A stretch of 19,641 nt of DNA, taken from positions 1 to 19,641 of the forward strand of contig JAGAFT010000192.1 in assembly GCA_017627975.1 (NCBI GenBank), written 5' to 3'. Both the position numbers and the translations under genes were made by a program. The notes under the pieces are model-generated. The model saw nothing but the letters and a program-made list of their open reading frames with translations, was not told the origin of the DNA and made no database searches. Source of the stretch: Oscillospiraceae bacterium. GTDB taxonomy: Bacteria; Bacillota_A; Clostridia; Oscillospirales; Oscillospiraceae. The number at the start of each line of letters is the position of its first letter. Positions within the stretch are counted from its first letter, which is position 1. Below, in pieces: positions 7,042-13,091 of this stretch.

Positions 7042-7761
7042 TTAGGAGGCGTCTTTCCGTTCCTTCAGCTGATTGATGCAGTCAAGATTGGACGAGATAT
7101 GCTCCTTCATACTTTTTTCGGCCCATTCCGCGTCATTGCTGCAGATCGCGTCCGCGATCGCACGGTGCGTTCTGACGGTGTCCTTCAGAATTTTCGGATC
7201 TGTAAATCTCGTAAACAGGCGTACACTGTAGGTGATGATCGGAATGATTTCCGGAAGCACACTGTTGTGCGTGCACTGGGCAATGTACTGATGAAAGGCA
7301 TTGTCTGCGTCATAGTGGTCCACACCCTCTGCGATGCAGGTCTCCACCGCGGCACAGCGTCTTCTCAGTTCTTCCTTTTCCTCTTCCCGGATGCGCTTGG
7401 CCGCCAGGGACGCAATCCACGGCTCGATCTGAAAGCGCACCTCATACAGTTCTTCGGTCAGCTTCACCTTATCGGCGATATATTCAAATCCGAGAGGGTC
7501 TGTCACCTGCCCGATTTTTTCCGTCACAAAGGTTCCTTTTCCCCGGCGGATTTCCAGGCAGTTTCGTGCCACAAGAATCTTCACGGCTTCCCGGATCGTG
7601 CCCCGTCCGACATTCAGGCTCTCCGCCAGCTCAAATTCATTGGGCAGCTTGTCTCCGACACCGATATTTCGTTCTTTGATCAGATCACTGATCTGCTGTG
7701 CAACACGTTCCGACAGAGAAAGCTCTTTATGCTGCTGCACTACCTTGAACATGGACTCCAT
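7042..7761 (-). CDS. GntR-family transcriptional regulator, FadR/FCD type
   Basis: A 239-aa regulator. The N-terminal winged helix includes LPNEFELAESLNVGRGTIRE (39-58) and the wing RRGKGTFV (72-79), which are typical GntR DNA-binding features. The C-terminal helical FCD domain has the usual metal/carboxylate site: D153-x3-H157, H199 and H221. Such proteins commonly repress sugar-acid genes and release DNA when a hexuronate or aldonate binds. It lies directly upstream of the dctP operon on the same strand (196 bp apart), so it most likely controls that operon and perhaps the divergent aldolase pair. An AGGGGG ribosome site lies about 7 nt before the ATG; a second ATG three codons on is possible but poorer placed. 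It has a strong promoter of its own. Confidence 0.93.
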   Translation of the reverse strand: MESMFKVVQQHKELSLSERVAQQISDLIKERNIGVGDKLPNEFELAESLNVGRGTIREAVKILVARNCLEIRRGKGTFVTEKIGQVTDPLGFEYIADKVKLTEELYEVRFQIEPWIASLAAKRIREEEKEELRRRCAAVETCIAEGVDHYDADNAFHQYIAQCTHNSVLPEIIPIITYSVRLFTRFTDPKILKDTVRTHRAIADAICSNDAEWAEKSMKEHISSNLDCINQLKERKDAS

Positions 7762-7798
7762 ATCGACACCCCCTGTGCTACATACGACATCCTACCTC

Positions 7799-7827
7799 AT
7801 TATATAGTACTTTCTATCATTAATCAA
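7799..7827 (-). promoter_or_regulatory. Near-consensus sigma-A promoter of the GntR gene
   Basis: TTGATT (7822-7827) and a perfect TATAAT (7799-7804) are separated by 17 bp. Transcription would start near 7792, giving a leader of about 30 nt. The leader contains GTGCTACAT on the plus strand (7775-7783), which recurs inverted in the dctP leader (6883-6891). Confidence 0.8.
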
Positions 7828-7851
7828 GGTTTTCTTTTCACAAAATCGTTT

Positions 7852-7894
7852 AAAAAGCAAGACAGGAGGTTCTTTTCCAAATCCCCTGTCCTGC
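7852..7894 (-). terminator. Intrinsic terminator of pepF
   Basis: In the minus direction GCAGGACAGGGG (from 7894) pairs with a matching arm ending in TCTTGC (7857), a stem of about 12 bp with two G-U pairs, followed by five Ts (7856-7852). It lies between the pepF stop and the gntR promoter, so it separates these two transcripts. Confidence 0.75.
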
Positions 7895-7929
7895 AGTCTC
7901 TGTGTCTGTCTTTTCCCCGAAGTCGTACA

Positions 7930-9615
7930 TCACACCCGGATCTGTTCCAGCAGGGCTTCGACCCGCTCGGAGAGCGTCTTCAGCGCGCCCGGCTCAAAGG
8001 GAGACGGGAAGCCTGCCTCTTCCAGCAGATCGGTCCAGACCTTTTCCCCTCCCTGGCGGCTCAGGCGCAGGTACCGGGCGAAGGCGTCGTCATAGTCCTC
8101 CCGGGATTTGAGCAGGAAACAGAAGGCCGCCGTCTGTGCCAGGCAGTAGTCGATATAGTAGAACGGACTCTCATAGATGTGCATCTGGTACTGCCAGCGC
8201 GTTCCCTTCTCGAGATAGGGCATGCCCTCCGTGGAGATGTGCGGCCGAAACTGTTTTTCCAGAGACAGCCAGGCCTCGTCCCGCTGTGCCGGGGTCATGT
8301 CCGGATTCTCATACACGATATGCTGGAAAGCATCCACCATGGTGCCATAGGGCAGGAAGGAAAAGGCCTCCAGGGCGTGCATGAAGCAGTACCGGCCGGC
8401 GTCTTTGCCGAAGAACTTCTCCATGTACGGCCAGGCAAAGAACTCCATGCTCATGGAATGGGTCTCTGCGGTCTCCATGCCGCCGCAGCCCAGATCCAGC
8501 GCGAAGCGGTTGTCCGCGATGAGGTAAGCGTTCAGAGCATGTCCGGCCTCATGGGTGACCACATCCACATCCCCGGCCGTGCCGTTGAAGTTTGCCAGGA
8601 TAAAGGGCTGCCGGTACTTCGGAAAATCCGTGCAGTAGCCGCCGCCCCATTTGTTTTTGCGGCTGTCCACGTCAAAGGCCTCGTTTTCCAGCATCATGTC
8701 GATGAAGTCCCCCGTCTCGGCTCCCATGGCGTGATACATCTCTCCGGCCGCAGCAAAAATTTCCTCTTTCCCAAACGGTTTCGGATCTCCGCCCGGCAGG
8801 AAAACGCCGTCGTCATAGAGCATGTAGTTTTCCACGCCGAGGCGTTTTGCATTTTCCGTGCGCAGGCGGGACACCACCGGAACCACATCCCGCAGGATAT
8901 TTTCCCGGAACACGCGGACCTTTTCCTCGTCATAGCAGAGCCTGCCCATCCGGTGATAGCCCAGCTCGATGAAGTTGCGGTATCCCATTTTCTTTGCCAT
9001 GCGGTTCCGGACATGGACCATGCGGTCATAGATGCTGTCCAGCTGCTCCTGGTGTTCGGCGAGTCCTCTTCCGAGGACCTCATAGCATTCCCGCCTGATC
9101 TCCCGGTCTTCGCTCTTGGCATACTTCATCAGCAGGGCGCGGGGCATGGTCTCGTCGCGGAAGGTGAATTCCATTCCGCTCATAAGGTCGGAGTACTCCC
9201 GAACCAGTTTGTTCTCTTCGACCATATCTTCGACGATCTCCGGGGACATGGACTTGCGTTCCACCTCCATCGCCCGGAACAGGACGGGAGAGAGCTTCTC
9301 CTCCAGCTCGGCGCGGAAGGGGGAGTCCAGGAGGGCAGAGGCGTACTGAACCGAGTAGTTCTGCACCGCGGGGCCGATCTCGTCGTAATATTCGTTCTCG
9401 GCGACATAGAACTCGTCCACCGTATTGATGGAATAGCGCATATAGGCCAGCGCCGTGTTGGTCTGGTATTCCAGCATGAGCTTCTGTTCCTCCTCGCGGG
9501 CGGCAAGAATTTCGTCCGCGGAGGCGGCGTTCCTGATTCGGGCAATCACATTCTCCATAACGGAGCTGACTTCTTCGATGGTGACTCTGCGATAAGGCAG
9601 TTCGGATACTTTCAT
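7930..9615 (-). CDS. pepF: M3-family oligoendopeptidase F-like zinc metallopeptidase
   Basis: A 561-aa cytoplasmic peptidase of the M3 (thimet/PepF) family, which cleaves short oligopeptides. The zinc site is THEAGH (354-359: H355, E356, H359), with the third ligand most likely E384 in ETHSMSMEFF, 25 residues on, as expected for M3. The upstream GGGYCTDFP and PFILANFNGT segments (324-346) and the C-terminal FYYIDYCLAQ block are also family features. Length is in the normal range. AAAGGAA lies before the start. It has its own promoter and terminator and shares no obvious function with the sugar-acid genes on either side, so it looks like a bystander between regulator and aldolase, likely acting in general peptide turnover. 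Confidence 0.93.
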   Translation of the reverse strand: MKVSELPYRRVTIEEVSSVMENVIARIRNAASADEILAAREEEQKLMLEYQTNTALAYMRYSINTVDEFYVAENEYYDEIGPAVQNYSVQYASALLDSPFRAELEEKLSPVLFRAMEVERKSMSPEIVEDMVEENKLVREYSDLMSGMEFTFRDETMPRALLMKYAKSEDREIRRECYEVLGRGLAEHQEQLDSIYDRMVHVRNRMAKKMGYRNFIELGYHRMGRLCYDEEKVRVFRENILRDVVPVVSRLRTENAKRLGVENYMLYDDGVFLPGGDPKPFGKEEIFAAAGEMYHAMGAETGDFIDMMLENEAFDVDSRKNKWGGGYCTDFPKYRQPFILANFNGTAGDVDVVTHEAGHALNAYLIADNRFALDLGCGGMETAETHSMSMEFFAWPYMEKFFGKDAGRYCFMHALEAFSFLPYGTMVDAFQHIVYENPDMTPAQRDEAWLSLEKQFRPHISTEGMPYLEKGTRWQYQMHIYESPFYYIDYCLAQTAAFCFLLKSREDYDDAFARYLRLSRQGGEKVWTDLLEEAGFPSPFEPGALKTLSERVEALLEQIRV

Positions 9616-9689
9616 GATGTGTTCCTTTCCAAAAGATCAAATTCTCTCTTTCAAAAGAGGGTTCTCAGATCTTCTCATCAGCTCGATAG

Positions 9690-9718
9690 AGTATAGCATT
9701 TTGTCGTTTTCCATGCAA
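9690..9718 (-). promoter_or_regulatory. Promoter of pepF
   Basis: In the minus direction TTGCAT (9713-9718) is followed 17 bp later by TATACT (9690-9695), with an extended TGC just before the -10 box. It fires away from the aldolase promoter located about 65 bp to the right. The -35 box lies within an 8-bp inverted repeat. Confidence 0.65.
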
Positions 9719-9724
9719 CGACAA
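9701..9724. promoter_or_regulatory. 8-bp inverted repeat over the pepF -35 region
   Basis: TTGTCGTT (9701-9708) and AACGACAA (9717-9724) form a perfect inverted repeat with 8 bp between the arms. It covers the proposed -35 box of pepF and lies between the two divergent promoters. This is the geometry of an operator for a dimeric regulator. It matches no consensus I recognise. Confidence 0.5.
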
Positions 9725-9781
9725 CTTTTATGAATCTAACCTCTGTCGCATTCATTAAGCAAAAAACACCAGCGGGAAAAC

Positions 9782-9810
9782 TTGACTTGCTTTTATACAT
9801 TATGTATATT
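9782..9810 (+). promoter_or_regulatory. Promoter of the aldolase genes with overlapping 15-bp palindrome
   Basis: TTGACT (9782-9787), 17 bp, then TATATT (9805-9810). The perfect palindrome TATACAT-T-ATGTATA (9794-9808) fills the right half of the spacer and covers most of the -10 box, so a bound repressor would directly exclude RNA polymerase. Transcription would start near 9817, leaving a leader of about 66 nt with no clear hairpin. The GntR-family protein at 7042-7761 is the most likely local regulator, by inference. Confidence 0.7.
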
Positions 9811-9882
9811 AAATTTCAAAGATACATCTGCTGCAATTTTGATTATTGGGACAGAATCATTCTGAAAACAGGAGGAAATAAG

Positions 9883-10530
9883 ATGACAGCACTGGAGTGT
9901 GTAAAGCAGAGAAAGATCGTCGCGATTGTCCGCGGGCTCTCCCCGGAATATATGGTTCGGCTCGGACATGCCTTTGAAGAGGGCGGGATCGGACTGATGG
10001 AGGTAACCTATAACCAAAGTGCTCCCGAAACATGGAAGGATACCGCAAACGCCATCGAAGCCGTGGAAAAGGAGTTCGGCGACCGGCTTCTCGTGGGTGC
10101 CGGGACCGTCATCCGCCCCGAACAGGTTGCCATGACCTATCAGGCCGGCGGGCATTACCTGGTCACGCCCACAACGCAGCCGGAAATCATCCGGATGGGC
10201 AAAGCGCTCGGCATGGGTCTGTTCCCCGGCGCTTTCAGCCCGTCTGAGATTCTGGCCGCCTGGGAGGCAGGCGCGGACGCGGTCAAGGTCTTCCCGGCCA
10301 GCAGTGTTGGCCCGGGGTATATCAAGGCGATCCGCGGACCGCTGTCCCAGATCCCGCTGATGGCCGTCGGCGGGGTGAATGAGAAGAACGCGGCGGATTT
10401 CATGAAAGCCGGCTGCGTTGGTCTCGGGATCGGCGGGAACCTGGTCAACAAAGAGTGGATCAAAAACGGCGAATGGGACAGAATCACGGCCCTGGCCAAA
10501 GAGTTTGTGAATGCGGTGAAGGAAGCTTAA
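9883..10530 (+). CDS. eda: KDPG/KHG aldolase (2-keto-3-deoxy-6-phosphogluconate aldolase)
   Basis: A 215-aa class I aldolase. Visible catalytic features: R17 in IVRG, E40 in MEVTY, GAGTV (72-76), LVTPTTQP (93-100), FPGAFSPSE (114-122), the Schiff-base lysine K135 in AVKVFPAS, and AVGGVN (161-166). The enzyme splits 2-keto-3-deoxy-6-phosphogluconate into pyruvate and glyceraldehyde 3-phosphate, and related members accept 2-keto-4-hydroxyglutarate or phosphogalactonate analogues. ATG 9883 is chosen because AGGAGG lies 7 nt before it and it begins at the family N-terminus; the frame is open for about 50 codons upstream, but that stretch contains the promoter. It is divergent from pepF and followed by a reductase gene. 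It probably completes catabolism of the acids dehydrated by the enzymes at 1-3016. No 2-keto-3-deoxygluconate kinase is visible in the window. Confidence 0.95.
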   Translation: MTALECVKQRKIVAIVRGLSPEYMVRLGHAFEEGGIGLMEVTYNQSAPETWKDTANAIEAVEKEFGDRLLVGAGTVIRPEQVAMTYQAGGHYLVTPTTQPEIIRMGKALGMGLFPGAFSPSEILAAWEAGADAVKVFPASSVGPGYIKAIRGPLSQIPLMAVGGVNEKNAADFMKAGCVGLGIGGNLVNKEWIKNGEWDRITALAKEFVNAVKEA

Positions 10531-10590
10531 AAAACGCTGCATTCGGAAAGCAATCATCGTGTTCAGAAAAAATACTCTGCAAAAAGGATG

Positions 10591-10607
10591 ACAGGTACGA
10601 AACCTGT
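10591..10607 (+). other. Small hairpin before the reductase ribosome site
   Basis: ACAGGT and ACCTGT form a perfect 6-bp stem around a 5-nt loop, ending a few bases before the AGAGGA ribosome site of the reductase gene. The rest of the 93-bp gap is A-rich and shows nothing else. It may adjust translation of the second gene, or be chance. Confidence 0.4.
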
Positions 10608-10623
10608 GGAAGAGGAAACAAAA

Positions 10624-11589
10624 ATGAAAATAGCCATGATCGGGTCCGGCGCAGCCGGCAGTGTTTTTGCGGCATATCTGCGCCGAGGCGGCGCCAAACT
10701 CACGCTGGTTGACCGCTACAAGGCTCATATGGACATTTGCCGGGAACGGGGCCTGCTCTTCGTAACACCGGAAGGAGAGGAACTCCTGACCGGATTTCAT
10801 ACGGCGCAGAGCGCCAAGAACCTGGAGATCCAGGATCTTGTGATTCTGATGGTCAAGGCGACACAGACAGAAGCGCTGATCGACGATCTGCGCGGCTGCG
10901 TAGGGCCAAAGACCGCTGTGGTTTCCCTGCAGAACGGACTCGGAAACGACGAACTGCTTTGCCGATATTTCCCGCCGGAGCAGATTCTCTACGGCTTCGG
11001 TACCATCGGCACAGAGCTGCCAGAGCCGGGCAAGTGTGTCAGCAAACCCGAGAGCGGTGTGATCATGCGCTTCGGTGCAGTCAAAAAGGGCCCTCTCTCC
11101 GATCATATGGGCTCGGAGCTGGAGCGCTGCTTCCGCGCGGGCGGCTGCGAGGCGGTCTTTGAGGAAGACGTGCGTCCCTATGTCTGGAAAAAGGCAATCT
11201 CCAACAGCGGCTACAATACCCTTTCCGCACTGCTGCGGCTGAAGGTGGGCGACTATCTGGAAGAAGAACCGGGTGTCGAGCTCCTGCGCTCCGTCTGGGC
11301 AGAGGGCTGTGCCGTCTGCAGGGCCGTGACGGGCTTCGACCTCTGGCCGGAGCTGCAGGAGGAACTGCCGCGGCTGAAGAGCGGATTTGCCACCTACTAT
11401 CCCTCCATGGCGCAGGATGTGCTGATCCATCACCGGCAGACGGAGATCCTGCTTCTGAACGGGGCCATCTCCCGTTACGGAGCTGCCTGCGGCATACCGA
11501 CACCCCTCAACGACGCCCTGACGCGAATGGTCCTCTGTATCCAGTCCAGCTATGAAAAACAGTATCGGGATGAACCGAAGTCTCACTGA
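10624..11589 (+). CDS. Ketopantoate-reductase-family (PanE/ApbA) oxidoreductase
   Basis: A 321-aa protein with the PanE/ApbA architecture. The N-terminal Rossmann domain starts directly with MKIAMIGSGAAGS (nucleotide motif 7-12), has VKAT (78-81) and LQNG (102-105). The C-terminal helical domain has WKKAISNSGYNTLSAL (188-203), giving the catalytic lysine K190 and N194, and SMAQDV...RQTEILLLNGAI (261-282) with E274. True PanE reduces 2-ketopantoate with NADPH for coenzyme A synthesis. Here the gene follows eda by 93 bp and no pantothenate gene is near, so it may instead reduce another 2-keto acid from the sugar-acid route; the sequence alone does not settle this. ATG 10624 has AGAGGA 7 nt upstream; the in-frame ATG at 10588 was rejected because it would place the intercistronic hairpin inside the gene and push the nucleotide motif inward. 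A terminator follows. Confidence 0.88.
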   Translation: MKIAMIGSGAAGSVFAAYLRRGGAKLTLVDRYKAHMDICRERGLLFVTPEGEELLTGFHTAQSAKNLEIQDLVILMVKATQTEALIDDLRGCVGPKTAVVSLQNGLGNDELLCRYFPPEQILYGFGTIGTELPEPGKCVSKPESGVIMRFGAVKKGPLSDHMGSELERCFRAGGCEAVFEEDVRPYVWKKAISNSGYNTLSALLRLKVGDYLEEEPGVELLRSVWAEGCAVCRAVTGFDLWPELQEELPRLKSGFATYYPSMAQDVLIHHRQTEILLLNGAISRYGAACGIPTPLNDALTRMVLCIQSSYEKQYRDEPKSH

Positions 11590-11628
11590 CAGGACAGGTT
11601 CTCCTCAGGCTTTGTTCCGACGCAGAAC

Positions 11629-11666
11629 AGCCCGCCATCAAATGCTGATGGCGGGCTGCTGTTTTT
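11629..11666 (+). terminator. Intrinsic terminator after the aldolase-reductase pair
   Basis: A 12-bp perfect G+C-rich stem (AGCCCGCCATCA with TGATGGCGGGCT) around a 5-nt loop is followed, after GCTG, by TTTTTGTT on the plus strand. It lies in the 101-bp gap between two convergent genes. The same stem would form in the opposite transcript, but the minus-strand tail is not T-rich, so it should work mainly for the plus-strand operon. Confidence 0.85.
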
Positions 11667-11690
11667 GTTGCAGCTGCTGTCTCCTGCCGT

Positions 11691-13091
11691 TTACTCGGCA
11701 ACGTAATTCAGCAGATCCGGCTGCTCGTGGCCCGGAAGCCATTCGAGCTTCAGCTCATCGGCCGTGGCCTGCAGCTTCTCGGCATATTCCTGATTGGCAG
11801 CCAGCATACGTGCGGTTCTGGCTTCGCCGGTGGTGCTGCTGAACTCCACGATGGCATCCGGGGAGAGCGGCAGACGCATGAGAATATGATAGCCGTAGCT
11901 GGTCTCTACCACGTCGGAAACAGCGTAGTCCTCCAGCGCCTCGGCGGCGGCTTCAAACTCCGGCACCATGGTTCCGGCGGTATAGGTATAGCCCTCCGGA
12001 TACCGGGCGCTGCCCGGATCCTCGCTGAGCTCCGTCACCTTCTGAAGGAAGGCCTCCTTGCGCTCTGTGTCGTCTTCGATGGCCCGCAGCTCCGAAACAA
12101 CCGCTTCCAGTTCCGCCTTCTTTTCTGCCAGGGCGGCTTCATCCAGCTTCTCCCCGCTCTCTTCATCCGTGTTGAGCAGCAGGATGTGCGCCGCGGTCAC
12201 ATAGCCCTTGTCCTCCAGGAATTTCAGTGCGGCTTCGTCGGGCAGATTGACGGCGTTTTCACCGTACAGCCGGTTGAAGCTCTCCTGATACAGGTAGTTC
12301 TGGGTCACGATGCGGTCATACATGTCCCGGGAGAGATGGATCTGCTCCAGATACTCATAGAAGGCTTCTTCCGTCCCTTCTTCTCCGAGGACGGAGGTGA
12401 TGTCCTGCTGCTTCTGCGCTTCGATCATGCCGCGCATTTCCTCGCTGACCTCAACGCCGTTTTCCTCGGCAAATTTTTCCAGCGCGCCGAGCTGGATCAT
12501 CAGGTTGTCCACGCTCTCCAGCGCGGCCTCGGCATAGGTGTCGCCCTCGCCCTCCTCTTCGACGGGCTCATCCCAGTGAAACTGCATGCCGTAATAGGCG
12601 GACATGCTGTCGAAATACTGTTCGATCTGGCCGCACTGGGTAAAGAGAATGTAGAAGTAGTCTCCCCAGGTCTCTTCTTTGTCGTTGACCTTCAGGACCT
12701 TCTCCTCCGGTGCATACAGGCTGTAGAGGGCTTCGTAGTTAATCCGTCCGGAGGCAACCGCGGGTTCGTCCGGGACCGTAGAGGGCGCATCGGGCTTCTC
12801 CGGCTGTGCTTCCCCTGCGTCGGCGGTGTTCGATGCCGCCGCTGCGGTCTCCGGTTCGGCTGCCGCTGCAGTCTCCGTTTCCGCCGCTGCGCTTTCCGGC
12901 TCTGCGGCGGCTTCCCCGGTCACCTGGATTTCGGTCGGGCTGTCTGCCCCGCCGATGATCTCTGTTTCCGCCGCATCTTCAGCAACAATGTGCTGGACCG
13001 CCGGGGACTTGCCGATGGAGGTTCCGGTCAGGCCGAGAACCCCGATCACCACCAGACAGAGGACCAGAAGTCCGATCAAGAATTTTTTCAT
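11691..13091 (-). CDS. Membrane-anchored parvulin-type peptidyl-prolyl isomerase (PrsA/SurA-like foldase)
   Basis: A 466-aa protein. Residues 4-23 form an N-terminal membrane segment with no proper lipobox (C12 follows VL, not AG or GS). Residues 38-112 are a low-complexity Ala/Glu/Thr/Pro linker. A SurA-like helical chaperone region follows (about 120-295), then a rotamase domain (about 297-408) with TAAHILLL, SEDPGSARYPEGYTYTAGTMVPEFEAAA in outline, and SYGYHILMRL. Such proteins help exported proteins fold on the outer face of the membrane. ATG 13091 overlaps the mfd stop as ATGA and has AAAGGAG 7 nt upstream; a start further up at 13124 would add 11 polar residues before the membrane segment and is rejected. 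A foldase gene directly after mfd is an arrangement I know from Clostridia. The sequence of the substrates is unknown. Confidence 0.88.
   Translation of the reverse strand: MKKFLIGLLVLCLVVIGVLGLTGTSIGKSPAVQHIVAEDAAETEIIGGADSPTEIQVTGEAAAEPESAAAETETAAAAEPETAAAASNTADAGEAQPEKPDAPSTVPDEPAVASGRINYEALYSLYAPEEKVLKVNDKEETWGDYFYILFTQCGQIEQYFDSMSAYYGMQFHWDEPVEEEGEGDTYAEAALESVDNLMIQLGALEKFAEENGVEVSEEMRGMIEAQKQQDITSVLGEEGTEEAFYEYLEQIHLSRDMYDRIVTQNYLYQESFNRLYGENAVNLPDEAALKFLEDKGYVTAAHILLLNTDEESGEKLDEAALAEKKAELEAVVSELRAIEDDTERKEAFLQKVTELSEDPGSARYPEGYTYTAGTMVPEFEAAAEALEDYAVSDVVETSYGYHILMRLPLSPDAIVEFSSTTGEARTARMLAANQEYAEKLQATADELKLEWLPGHEQPDLLNYVAE
12831..12911 (-). repeat. Degenerate Ala/Glu-rich coding repeat in the foldase linker
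   Basis: Residues about 61-87 of the foldase read as imperfect copies of an AAAEPE(S/T) or AAAETET unit, encoded by G+C-rich, loosely repeated DNA. It forms part of a flexible spacer between the membrane anchor and the folding domains. Such repeats can change length by slippage. Confidence 0.6.

Noticed and set aside
7835..7856. Possible catabolite-response (cre) site upstream of gntR
   Set aside because: Around the central CG both the conserved TG and the matching C are missing, so the match is no better than chance.
7012..9696. 894-codon open frame on the plus strand
   Set aside because: It runs antisense through gntR, a terminator, a promoter and pepF, has no recognisable domain, and is His/Arg/Gly/Leu-rich as expected for the complement of G+C-biased codons.
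9730..9882. Upstream extension of the aldolase reading frame
   Set aside because: The stretch contains the -35/-10 promoter and palindrome, and the strong AGGAGG site points to ATG 9883.
9793..11586. 597-codon minus-strand frame opposite the aldolase and reductase
   Set aside because: It covers two clear genes and a promoter in antisense and has no motif.
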